Source of the DNA: Paenibacillaceae bacterium
GTDB lineage: Bacteria > Bacillota > Bacilli > Paenibacillales > Paenibacillaceae
Assembly: GCA_900766135.1 (NCBI GenBank)
Contig: CAAFUF010000008.1
Coordinates: 1 to 64,000 of the forward strand
Direction of reading: 5' to 3'
DNA length: 64,000 nucleotides
Positions 42,026 through 50,204 of this stretch are shown one piece after another. The first letter of the stretch is position 1, and each line of letters starts with the position of its first letter. Both the position numbers and the translations under genes were made by a program. Below the pieces are notes generated by a model, which saw only the letters and a list, made by a program, of their open reading frames with translations, searched no databases and was not told the origin of the DNA.

Positions 42026-43912
42026 TTAGCTCTTATAGATCGCCGCGAATTTGCAGCTGTCGAAACAGATTCCACACTTAATGCACACAAGCGGATCGAT
42101 CATATGCGGCTCCTTCACCTTCCCCGTGATCGCTCCCGTCGGACATTTCCGGGCGCAGAGGCTGCAGCCCTTGCATTTCTCCGCATCGATCGTATACGTA
42201 ATCAGCGAGCGGCAAACGCCGGACGGACATTTCTTGTCGACCACATGGGCGATATACTCGTCGCGAAAATACTTCAGCGTGGACAACACCGGATTCGGCG
42301 CCGTTTGGCCGAGTCCGCAAAGCGAAGCCGCCTTGATTTGCTCGGACAACTCCTCCAGCGCATCCAAGTCCTCCATCGTGCCTTTGCCTTCCGTGATTTT
42401 CTCCAAAATCTCCAGCAGGCGTTTCGTGCCGATCCGGCATGGCGCGCATTTGCCGCACGATTCGTCGCGCGTAAAGTCGAGGTAATATCGAGCTACGTCA
42501 ACCATGCACGTCTCTTCGTCCATCACCAGCATGCCGCCCGAGCCCATCATCGAACCCAAGCTCAGCAGCGTATCGTAATCAATCGGGCGATCGAGATGCT
42601 CGCTCGTCAGGCAGCCCCCTGAAGGACCGCCGGTCTGCACCGCTTTGAACGCCTTGCCGCCGGGAATCCCGCCGCCGATCTCGTAAATGACCTCGCGCAG
42701 CGTAATGCCCATCGGCACTTCCACCAGCCCGGTGTTAACCACCTTGCCGCCCAAGGCGAAGACCTTGGTACCTTTGCTTTTTTCCGTCCCGATGCCTGCA
42801 TACCACGAAGCGCCTTCCAGCAAAATAATTGGCACATTAGCCAGCGTCTCCACGTTATTGATCACCGTCGGCTGACCCCATAACCCGCTGACGGCCGGGA
42901 ACGGCGGTTTCGGGTTCGGCATGCCGCGCTTGCCTTCGACGGAGTTCATCAGCGCTGTCTCTTCACCACAGACAAACGCCCCTGCGCCCAACCGAACGCT
43001 GATGTCAAAGGAGAAACCGCTGCCGAACAAGTCCTCGCCTAGCAGCCCGTAATCGCGGGCTTGTTTAATCGCTGCCTGCACCCGTTTCACCGCGATCGGA
43101 TATTCCGCCCGCAGGTAAATGAAGCCATGATTCGCCCCGATGGCATAGCCGGCGATCGCCATACCTTCCAGCACGGAGTGCGGGTCGCCCTCCAGGATCG
43201 AGCGGTCCATGAACGCGCCCGGGTCGCCTTCGTCGGCGTTGCAAATCATATATTTTTGCCCCGTCCGCTGCTTCGCCGCCGTCTCCCACTTCACCCCGGT
43301 CGGAAACCCGCCGCCGCCGCGTCCGCGTAAACCTGCTTCCTTCACCTCGGCCACAACCTCCGACGGTTCCATGGTCGTCAGAACTTTATGAAGCGCCTTG
43401 TACCCGTTCATGGCGATATATTCGTCGATGTCCTCCGGGTCGATCGTACCGCAGTTTCGCAGGGCGATCCGCTGCTGTTTGCGGAAGAAATCGACCTCAT
43501 GCAGCGGCTTGATCCGGCCGTCCTCCTCCAGCGATTGTTGATAGACGAGGCGCTCGACGATTTTGCCCTGGAGCAAGTGCTCGTCGACGATCTCCGCCAC
43601 GTCCTTCACCTTCACCCGGCTGTAGAACACTTCCTCCGGGTAAATGATCACGACCGGCCCCAGCTCGCATAACCCAAAGCAACCGGTCCTTACGATATCG
43701 ATCTTGTCCTGAATTCCTTGGCTGGTCACGGCTTGCTCAAACGCGTCCGCGATTAGCATGGAGTCCGAAGAAGTACAACCCGTACCGCCGCAAATCATGA
43801 CGGACCGCTCCGCAACGCTCCCCTCCCCGGCCCCGCTCTTACCCAGTTTGCGGCGGACCAACCGGCTTAACTGCGCCGTGCGGATGCTCTCAAGATCCAA
43901 CATCGTTTTCAT
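42026..43912 (-). CDS. hydB: HydB, NuoF-like NADH/FMN subunit of the hydrogenase
   Basis: HydB binds FMN and NAD(H) and is the site of flavin-based bifurcation in characterised HydABC enzymes. The 628-aa protein has an N-terminal thioredoxin-like [2Fe-2S] domain (CGGTGC and TGCFGLC), the NuoF core (GLRGRGGGGFPTG, NADEGDPGAFMDR, GAGAYVCGEET-like GAGAFVCGEET), the NuoF cluster CGKCAPCRIG and a C-terminal two-[4Fe-4S] ferredoxin domain (CKGCSLCARKCP, CIKCGICFDSCK). It starts at the ATG at 43912 after GGGAGGG, 16 bp behind hydC and 15 bp before hydA. Confidence 0.95.
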   Translation of the reverse strand: MKTMLDLESIRTAQLSRLVRRKLGKSGAGEGSVAERSVMICGGTGCTSSDSMLIADAFEQAVTSQGIQDKIDIVRTGCFGLCELGPVVIIYPEEVFYSRVKVKDVAEIVDEHLLQGKIVERLVYQQSLEEDGRIKPLHEVDFFRKQQRIALRNCGTIDPEDIDEYIAMNGYKALHKVLTTMEPSEVVAEVKEAGLRGRGGGGFPTGVKWETAAKQRTGQKYMICNADEGDPGAFMDRSILEGDPHSVLEGMAIAGYAIGANHGFIYLRAEYPIAVKRVQAAIKQARDYGLLGEDLFGSGFSFDISVRLGAGAFVCGEETALMNSVEGKRGMPNPKPPFPAVSGLWGQPTVINNVETLANVPIILLEGASWYAGIGTEKSKGTKVFALGGKVVNTGLVEVPMGITLREVIYEIGGGIPGGKAFKAVQTGGPSGGCLTSEHLDRPIDYDTLLSLGSMMGSGGMLVMDEETCMVDVARYYLDFTRDESCGKCAPCRIGTKRLLEILEKITEGKGTMEDLDALEELSEQIKAASLCGLGQTAPNPVLSTLKYFRDEYIAHVVDKKCPSGVCRSLITYTIDAEKCKGCSLCARKCPTGAITGKVKEPHMIDPLVCIKCGICFDSCKFAAIYKS

Positions 43913-43928
43913 CGTTCCACCCTCCCTT

Positions 43929-44432
43929 CTAATGCGTCTCCGCAGGCGTGCGCATCGGCTTCAGAATTTTCGGTATTTCGTTTGGCGTCAGCCGGCCATG
44001 CACTTTCTCCCCGATCGTCATGACCGGCGCCAAACCGCATGCTCCCAAGCAGCGGGTGGCGTCCAACGTGAATTTTCCGTCGGCCGTCGTCCCCTGGACC
44101 GGAACGTTCAACTCCTGGCTCAAGCGGTCCAACACACCTTGGGCGCCCTTAATGTAACAAGCGGTGCCCATGCAGACGCGGATGACGTGCTCTCCCTTCG
44201 GCTCCAGCGAGAAAAACGAATAAAACGTGGCTACCCCGTAAATTTCGGCCATCGGCATTTCTAGCTCCCGGGAAACGATTTGCAGCGCTTCTTCCGGCAG
44301 ATAGCCGTACAAATCCTGAATTTCGTGCAGCACCGGGATCAACGCGCCCGGCAGCAAGCGAAACTGATCGATTATTTCCCCAACCCGGGTCAGCCGTTCC
44401 TGGTCCCCCGCACAACGGCAAGTCTCTTCCAT
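43929..44432 (-). CDS. hydC: HydC, NuoE-like [2Fe-2S] subunit of the hydrogenase
   Basis: A thioredoxin-fold [2Fe-2S] subunit that connects the flavin subunit with HydA. It is 167 aa from the ATG at 44432, which has AAGGGAGAGG eight bases upstream; an ATG at 44453 is poorer. Cluster cysteines are in RVCMGTACYIKG and ATRCLGACGLAP. N-terminal helices (PGALIPVLHEIQDLYGYLPEEAL) are typical NuoE. It is 16 bp before hydB. Confidence 0.95.
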   Translation of the reverse strand: MEETCRCAGDQERLTRVGEIIDQFRLLPGALIPVLHEIQDLYGYLPEEALQIVSRELEMPMAEIYGVATFYSFFSLEPKGEHVIRVCMGTACYIKGAQGVLDRLSQELNVPVQGTTADGKFTLDATRCLGACGLAPVMTIGEKVHGRLTPNEIPKILKPMRTPAETH

Positions 44433-44468
44433 CTTTGCATCCTCTCCCTTCATCGTCCGGCCATCGTC

Positions 44469-46760
44469 CTAGAGCAGCGGACTTTCATGCTTCAGCTTCA
44501 GCCGATCCCAGCGCCGGTTGACTTCTTCCTCGAACGCATCCAGCAGTTCCGGGTCATGCAGCATGTGCTTCGTCTTGCCCATCAGCTTCAGCCATTCCTG
44601 CGGCGAAATCCGGTTGTTCTTCGCTTCCGGATTGTAGGTGATGTTCGTCACCCCATGCTCGATTTCATACAGCGGGAAGAAGCAGGAATCCACGGCCGTT
44701 TTGAGAATTTTCGTACCGAGCTGGTCCTCGGATCGCCAGTTCAGTGGACAAGTGCTGAGCACCTTCCCGTACACCAGACCTTCATGCTGCGCGTACCACT
44801 GCGCCTTGGCCGCCTTCGTGATCAGGTCCTGCGGGAAGGCCTCCGCCCCGGTGAACACGTACGGGATGTTCGTCGCCGCCATGATCTGCGGCGTATCCTT
44901 GTGGTGGAACGCTTTCCCTTTCTGCGCCTTCCCTACGCCGGACGTGCTGGTCTGATGGCCCAGCGGCGTGGAGTAGGAGAGCTGGGAGCCGGTGTTCATA
45001 TACCCTTCGTTGTCGTATTCCAAAATGATCATCTTGTGGTTCCGCAGCGCCGAACCGATCGCCGGCCCCATCCCGATGTCCATCCCGCCGTCACCGGTCA
45101 CCATGATAAAGGTGACATTGTCCGAGACGTCGATCTCGCCGCGGCGCTTCCGTTCCCAGAACGCCTCGACGACGCCGGCTACGGTCGCAGCCCCGTTTTG
45201 GAACAGATTGTGGATGAACGTTTGCTTATGCGAGGTGTAGGGGTAGCCGGCCGTAACGACGTACGAGCAGCCGGTCTGGAACAACGTGACGACATCGCCT
45301 TCAATGCCCTTGTAAAACAACTCCAGCGAAGAGATCGCGCTGCAGCCCGGACAAGCGCCGTGTCCCGGCGCCAACCGCTTCGGTTTGGCCGTCAGGCTGC
45401 GCAACGGCGGCAGCTTCACCTTCAGCTTGCCGGTCGCCTCGTCCGGCGCGACCTGAATCAACCCGCTGTTAAAGGCGTCCCCGTGCTGCGGCGTCAAAAT
45501 CGGTCTCAGCTGATGCACCGGATCGCCGGGCACCTGACCGAAATAATCGAAGGGCACCGCGGCCTTGCCCTGGTTCATCGCCTCGATGGCCAAATCAAAG
45601 AACGCTTCCGCTTCGTCCGGATAGAAGTCCTTGCCGCCCAGGCCAAATACTCGAGACAGGACGATCGTTCGATTGTCCGGATCCAGCTTCAGCGCGGAGC
45701 GGATTTCATGCGTCATATTGCCGCCTTTGCCGCCGTAGGAATCGGCGCGTTCCCCCACCACCAGCGCTTTTACGCCCCGCAGCGCGGCACGGATCTCCTC
45801 CGCCGGGAATGGCCGGATGACGTTCGGCCGGATGATCCCCGCCTTAATCCCCTGCGCCCGCAGCTTATCGACGATCGCCTTGGCCGTTTCCGCCGCGGAA
45901 TTCAGCAGGAACAATGCAACCTCCGCATCCTCCATCCGATACAGCTCCAACACCTTGTAATCGCGTCCCGAAAGCGTTTTAAACTCTTCGGCGATTTGCT
46001 GATACACTTCAGCCGCCCGTTCGTGTGCCAGATGCAGTTGGTAGTGGTTGTTCAACAAGTCGTCGCCGTTCATATGCGCGCCAACCGTAATCGGCTCCGA
46101 CGGGTCGGCCACGTTATCGAATCCGGCCGGCGGCGTTTCGCCCACGAATGCCCGGACGGCCTTAGCATCTTTGAAATAACTCAGCTTCCGTTTCTGATGG
46201 GACGTGAAAAACCCGTCGTAAGCGACGATGACGGGGAGCCGAACCTCCGGATGCTCCGACCATTTCAGCGCCATGATGTTCATGTCGTATGCCGCTTGCG
46301 GCGTACTCGCCGTCAGGATCAGCCACCCGGTATTCAGCGCGTAATACAAATCGGAGTGGTCGCCGCGAATATCCAGCGGACCGCTGATCGCGCGCGTGAC
46401 CAGGTTCAGCACCATCGGAAACCGCGTCCCGGACTGCACCGGCAGCTGTTCGATCATGTACATGAACCCGTTGGCGCTGGTGGCGTTGACGACCCGGGCT
46501 CCGCTGAGCGCCGCCCCGTAGCAGATCCCCGCAGAGCCATGCTCCCCGTCCGCCGCGATCAGCTTGATGTCATGCAGGCCTTGCGCTTTCTTCTGGTCCA
46601 GGATCTGCGCGATCTCCGTGGACGGCGTAATCGGAAAGTACCCCATCACATGGTAGTTGATCTGGGCTGCCGCCATCGCCGCCGCTTCATTGCCCGATTC
46701 GAACGCCGTCGTTTGTTCCGCCAGCGTCATTTTCGTGATATTCTCTTCGGTTATAGACAT
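44469..46760 (-). CDS. 2-oxoacid:ferredoxin oxidoreductase, fused alpha-beta subunit
   Basis: The catalytic half of a pyruvate-type oxidoreductase that decarboxylates a 2-oxoacid to acyl-CoA while reducing ferredoxin. The 763-aa protein joins an alpha part (about 1-410, starting with MGYFPITPSTEI) to a beta part (about 460-763) with CPGC at 470-473 and the thiamine diphosphate motif GDGGMDIG at 556-563. Pyruvate is the most likely substrate, but 2-oxoglutarate or branched oxoacids are not excluded. AAGGAGG precedes the start. It lies between the gamma-delta gene and hydC. Confidence 0.88.
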   Translation of the reverse strand: MSITEENITKMTLAEQTTAFESGNEAAAMAAAQINYHVMGYFPITPSTEIAQILDQKKAQGLHDIKLIAADGEHGSAGICYGAALSGARVVNATSANGFMYMIEQLPVQSGTRFPMVLNLVTRAISGPLDIRGDHSDLYYALNTGWLILTASTPQAAYDMNIMALKWSEHPEVRLPVIVAYDGFFTSHQKRKLSYFKDAKAVRAFVGETPPAGFDNVADPSEPITVGAHMNGDDLLNNHYQLHLAHERAAEVYQQIAEEFKTLSGRDYKVLELYRMEDAEVALFLLNSAAETAKAIVDKLRAQGIKAGIIRPNVIRPFPAEEIRAALRGVKALVVGERADSYGGKGGNMTHEIRSALKLDPDNRTIVLSRVFGLGGKDFYPDEAEAFFDLAIEAMNQGKAAVPFDYFGQVPGDPVHQLRPILTPQHGDAFNSGLIQVAPDEATGKLKVKLPPLRSLTAKPKRLAPGHGACPGCSAISSLELFYKGIEGDVVTLFQTGCSYVVTAGYPYTSHKQTFIHNLFQNGAATVAGVVEAFWERKRRGEIDVSDNVTFIMVTGDGGMDIGMGPAIGSALRNHKMIILEYDNEGYMNTGSQLSYSTPLGHQTSTSGVGKAQKGKAFHHKDTPQIMAATNIPYVFTGAEAFPQDLITKAAKAQWYAQHEGLVYGKVLSTCPLNWRSEDQLGTKILKTAVDSCFFPLYEIEHGVTNITYNPEAKNNRISPQEWLKLMGKTKHMLHDPELLDAFEEEVNRRWDRLKLKHESPLL

Positions 46761-46819
46761 CGATAAAGTCCTCCTTTAGGCTCTTCTGCGAGTTCTTTGA
46801 ATAAAGGTTTGAACTACCT

Positions 46820-47812
46820 CTATTGGAATACATGGGCGACGCGGTGGCTGTCGGCGTACCCGGCTTCCTCCCGGCGCACGCTGAGCGAACCCGTCGGACA
46901 GATTTCCACGCATTTCAGACAGCCTTTGCAGTACTGGTAGTCGATCCCGCGCAAAAACATCTGCGGCCGGCCCTTCTTGTCCTCCCCGGATTCCCACACG
47001 AAGCACAGATCGGGGCAAACCGTGTCACAGTTGGCGCAATGAATGCAGCTCTCCAGGTTCAGCTCCGGCAGGAAACCCTGGCGGGAGCCGCTCAAATCCT
47101 TCAAGAGGCTGTTCCCTTGCGCGCGGATCACGCCGCCGGGCGCTTGCGTCTCATAGCCGAGCAGCGGCTGCGGACGCTCGAATCGGATTCCCTGCGCTCC
47201 TTCAGGAGGCGGGGTCGTCTGGAAACGCACCTCTTGATAACCTCGGTCGAACGTACGCAGATTGGGCTCCACCAGGTGCGGGTATTTCTTCTGGAACGTA
47301 TGCCGAATGACTTCGCGCATGGAATCCGGATCGAGGAAATCGCATATCCGGAACAACGCCCCCAGCATCGAGGTATTCACCTTCGTGTGCTCGTCGATGG
47401 CGATGCCCATCGCGTCGACGACGGCCAACGTCCCGTACGGGAACTTCAGGTCGCGCCGGATCTCCTCGAAATCACGGGTCGAGTTCACCAGCAAGATTCC
47501 GTCAGGCTTCAGACCGCTCAAGACATTCACCGTCTTGTGCAGCGCTTCATGGAATACGCCGATGACGTCGGGTTCCTCGATCGGGCTGTGATCATGAATT
47601 TCCACGCCCGGCTCGCAAAAGCGGACGAAGCTCTTTACCGGAGAGCCCTTCTTCTCCGAACCATAGGACGAGAAATTTGCACCGTTTAACCCGAGTCCGA
47701 GTACCCCGGATTCCGCCAGCATCTTCCCGGCCAGATTGGCACCGAGCCCGCCGATGGATTCCAGCCGAATTTCAAAAAATCCAAGCTCGTTCGTTTTGGT
47801 CAATATGCTCAT
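46820..47812 (-). CDS. 2-oxoacid:ferredoxin oxidoreductase, fused gamma-delta subunit
   Basis: Partner of the alpha-beta protein. Residues about 10-190 are the gamma domain (IGGLGANLAGKMLAESG), which carries the CoA-binding role, and residues 250-312 are a delta-type ferredoxin with two [4Fe-4S] sites (C256, C259, C262, C266 and C295, C298, C301, C305). Together the two genes make a two-polypeptide enzyme. GAGGAG lies nine bases before the ATG and a Rex operator lies 25 bp upstream of it. Confidence 0.9.
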   Translation of the reverse strand: MSILTKTNELGFFEIRLESIGGLGANLAGKMLAESGVLGLGLNGANFSSYGSEKKGSPVKSFVRFCEPGVEIHDHSPIEEPDVIGVFHEALHKTVNVLSGLKPDGILLVNSTRDFEEIRRDLKFPYGTLAVVDAMGIAIDEHTKVNTSMLGALFRICDFLDPDSMREVIRHTFQKKYPHLVEPNLRTFDRGYQEVRFQTTPPPEGAQGIRFERPQPLLGYETQAPGGVIRAQGNSLLKDLSGSRQGFLPELNLESCIHCANCDTVCPDLCFVWESGEDKKGRPQMFLRGIDYQYCKGCLKCVEICPTGSLSVRREEAGYADSHRVAHVFQ

Positions 47813-47836
47813 TCGCCATGTCTCCTCTACGTTTAG

Positions 47837-47854
47837 TTGTGAAATATTTCACTA
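47837..47854 (-). promoter_or_regulatory. Rex operator upstream of the oxidoreductase-hydCBA genes
   Basis: TTGTGAAATATTTCACTA matches the Rex consensus TTGTGAAWWWWTTCACAA at 17 of 18 positions. It lies 25 bp before the gamma-delta start, between it and hydE. Rex releases DNA when NADH is high. Confidence 0.85.
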
Positions 47855-47911
47855 ATAATAGCGAAAAGAAAACTCTTCTTCGTTTAAGCAGCCGCAGCTG
47901 CATAACTTCGA

Positions 47912-48970
47912 TTAAGCATGACGGCGCGTTCCTGCCGCCTTCAAGCTGTCCCCCCTTCCCATATCTACGGAAAAGCCCGCAGCTCCAATCCGGAGCTCAA
48001 GGCAGTGCCTGCATTGAGCGGATTCGTCACCCGTACAGATTTTGTCGTTGTACAGGGCATATTTCTTACGGACAAGGACGGGTGACAGGTTAGGCATGAC
48101 CACATTGGCCCCGACCTTCAGCGCCAATTCCCTGCCTTCGGGGTTTAACGTCCCGAGGGCGGTCGTTGCGGGAATTAAGGCATCCGGGAGGAACAGACGG
48201 GCCAGCGCCACCATAACCAGCGTATCCTCCAGCGATCCGGCCTTCGCATCGCCCAGCGGGGTCCGGTCGTGGGGAATAAACGGGCCGATGCCGATCATGT
48301 CCGGGTTTAGCGTTTTGAGATAGTTCAAGTCTTCCGCTAAATCCTCCGTCGTTTGGCCGGGCAGCCCGACCATGAACCCTGCGCCCACCTGATAACCGAT
48401 CGACTGCAGCGTCTCCAGACATTTGCGCCGGTGATCAAAAGACATGGAAGGATGCAGAGATTGATACAGCCTCCGGGAAGCGGTTTCATGACGCATCAAA
48501 AAGCGATCCGCCCCCGCTTCATACAGCAAACGGTAGGTTTCCTCCTCCCGTTCGCCGATGGATAAGGTGATGGCCGCATCCGGGAACTCGGCTTTGATGT
48601 CCCGGATCAAGGCAGCCAGCAGATCGGCCGTATACCAGGGATCCTCGCCGCTTTGGAGCACAAACGTGCGGAAGCCCAGCCCATACCCTTCCCGGCAGCA
48701 TTCGAGTATTTCCTCGGGGCTGAGCCGGTACCGCTCCGCATCGCGATTACCGGCCCGCAGCCCGCAATACAGGCAGTTCTGCCGGCAGTAGCTCGAAAAT
48801 TCGATCAAGCCGCGCATGTACACCTTGTCCCCGTAAGCCTGTTCCCGTCTCAGACGGGCAAATCGGAAGAGCTCCCCGCGGGTTTCGACATCCATATGCC
48901 CCAGCAAATAGACGAGCTCATCCTTGGAGAGCTCTCTCCGGGCATAGAGCTTGTGCACGAGCTGTTTCAT
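47912..48970 (-). CDS. hydE: [FeFe]-hydrogenase maturation radical SAM protein HydE
   Basis: HydE processes the HydG product on the way to the 2Fe subcluster. It is 352 aa with the radical SAM cysteines in SSYCRQNCLYC (C62, C66, C69) and the optional second cluster motif C-x7-C-x2-C near residue 310 (CTGDESAQCRHC). BioB is excluded by the overall pattern (RETASRRLYQSLHP; GLPGQTTEDLAED). It is the first gene of the minus-strand island, 98 bp before the gamma-delta gene. Confidence 0.95.
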   Translation of the reverse strand: MKQLVHKLYARRELSKDELVYLLGHMDVETRGELFRFARLRREQAYGDKVYMRGLIEFSSYCRQNCLYCGLRAGNRDAERYRLSPEEILECCREGYGLGFRTFVLQSGEDPWYTADLLAALIRDIKAEFPDAAITLSIGEREEETYRLLYEAGADRFLMRHETASRRLYQSLHPSMSFDHRRKCLETLQSIGYQVGAGFMVGLPGQTTEDLAEDLNYLKTLNPDMIGIGPFIPHDRTPLGDAKAGSLEDTLVMVALARLFLPDALIPATTALGTLNPEGRELALKVGANVVMPNLSPVLVRKKYALYNDKICTGDESAQCRHCLELRIGAAGFSVDMGRGDSLKAAGTRRHA

Positions 48971-49052
48971 CAGGCGATCATCCCTTTGGATAAACTGGAT
49001 TATGGACCTTTGTATACCCTATGGCTGTCGTGGAAAATGATGAATGAAGTAA

Positions 49053-49070
49053 TTGTGAATATTTTCACTT
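49053..49070 (-). promoter_or_regulatory. Rex operator upstream of hydE
   Basis: TTGTGAATATTTTCACTT matches the Rex consensus at 16 of 18 positions, differing only in the last two bases. It lies about 85 bp before hydE. Confidence 0.8.
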
Positions 49071-49084
49071 TGTAAGCGTTTTAA
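49071..49084 (+). promoter_or_regulatory. cre-like site next to the hydE Rex operator
   Basis: TGTAAGCGTTTTAA fits the cre consensus TGWAARCGYTWNCW at 13 of 14 positions and begins at the base right after the Rex site, so CcpA and Rex binding would probably affect each other. Confidence 0.55.
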
Positions 49085-49416
49085 TTAAAGTTTGCGAATA
49101 AGATCACCCCGGTTTCAAAATGATGCTGCGGCCTGAGCGTCGAAACGGTGCGTTGTTGAGTTGGTTCGTTGCTTCGTCTGTTGCTTCGTACGTTGGTTGG
49201 ATCGTGAGTTGAAATGTTAGTTGATCGATGGGCATGATTTCGGTTCGTAGATGTGTGTTACGGTTGCAGCGTCGATGGATTTCGACATGAGGTTGATTCA
49301 GAGGTGTTTTCTAAGAAGCAAAAGTGTGCTTAATCGAAAACGTTAGTAAATGTGTATTTAATATATTACCACGATTTCACAGTTTGGCTAGGAGATTTTT
49401 TACATCCTTCCGGGGT

Positions 49417-49453
49417 TAAAAAAAGAGCATGTCCCGATGAACGGAACATGCTC
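49417..49453 (-). terminator. rqcP intrinsic terminator
   Basis: A GAGCATGT / ACATGCTC stem (extended to CCG/CGG) with a short loop is followed by seven Ts, 15 bp after the rqcP stop. Confidence 0.92.
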
Positions 49454-49467
49454 GGAGCTTCACTGTT

Positions 49468-49749
49468 TCAGGACCAGTCCAAACCGGTATCCTTCGCGAT
49501 CGGCTCTTCCTTGATTAAGGTATACATGGTCGCAGCTTCATCCTTGCGAGTCGTTTCGGCCAGGCGCTCGACGCGCACGGTCACCAGCTTTTGGCCGAAT
49601 TGAACCGTGATTTCGTCGCCAACCTTGACGGTACTGCTCGGTTTGGATTCGCGCCCGTTGATCAGAACTCTGCCTTGTTCGGAGACATCCTTGGCCACCG
49701 TGCGCCGCTTGATCAACCGCGATACCTTCAGGAATTTATCAAGACGCAT
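49468..49749 (-). CDS. rqcP: S4-domain ribosome quality control factor RqcP (YabO)
   Basis: A small S4 RNA-binding protein that works with RqcH on stalled 50S-peptidyl-tRNA to add alanine tails. It is 93 aa; the S4 domain is MRLDKFLKVSRLIKRRTVAK onward to VLINGRESKPSSTVKVGD. Its start overlaps the hup stop by one base (TAATG), so translation is coupled. Confidence 0.94.
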   Translation of the reverse strand: MRLDKFLKVSRLIKRRTVAKDVSEQGRVLINGRESKPSSTVKVGDEITVQFGQKLVTVRVERLAETTRKDEAATMYTLIKEEPIAKDTGLDWS

Positions 49750-50021
49750 TATTTTACAGCTTCTTTAAGTTTGTTACCCGCTTTGAATGCCGGAACATTG
49801 GAAGCTGGGATTTCGATGGTTTTGCCGGTTTGCGGGTTGCGGCCCGTACGACCGGAGCGTTTGCGGGTTTCGAACGTACCGAAGCCGATCAATTGTACTT
49901 TGTCGCCGCCAGCAAGGGCATCGGTAATTTCACCGAGGAAACCGTTCAATACGGATTCAACGTCTTTTTTCGTCAAACCGCTTTTACTGGAAATGTTGTT
50001 GATCAGATCTGTTTTGTTCAT
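49749..50021 (-). CDS. hup: HU-type DNA-binding protein
   Basis: A 90-aa histone-like protein that bends and compacts DNA. The signature GFGTFETRKRSGRTGRNPQTG and IEIPASNVPAFKAGNKLKEAV is complete. GGGAGG lies eight bases before the ATG. The gene is inserted between mazG and rqcP, which is not the B. subtilis hbs position. Confidence 0.97.
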   Translation of the reverse strand: MNKTDLINNISSKSGLTKKDVESVLNGFLGEITDALAGGDKVQLIGFGTFETRKRSGRTGRNPQTGKTIEIPASNVPAFKAGNKLKEAVK

Positions 50022-50204
50022 TAATAATGCCTCCCAATAATTAAAGAAATAGGTGATACCTTGGCACTACAGGCTTTAGGCCTGCTGTGCGCCAGATGGT
50101 TATCTTTGTATGAGTATTCTTGCTTGAAATGAAAAATCCTGCACTGCTGGGAACTTTTTTTTGTTTTTTTCGCAAAAAAACCGAAATTTAGGCCTTTTCT
50201 CCCA

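Larger units (their letters stand above)
48971..49467. other. hydE-rqcP intergenic region (no gene)
   Basis: It holds the Rex and cre-like sites (49053-49084), then about 240 bp of G/T-rich, locally repetitive sequence (GTTGNTTCGT-like units near 49150-49200) and the rqcP terminator. No coding region is evident, and I could not place the hydE promoter with confidence. Confidence 0.5.

Noticed and set aside
44280..46766. 828-codon plus-strand open frame opposite the oxidoreductase alpha-beta gene
   Set aside because: Antisense shadow; Arg/His-rich without domains, whereas the minus strand encodes an intact enzyme.
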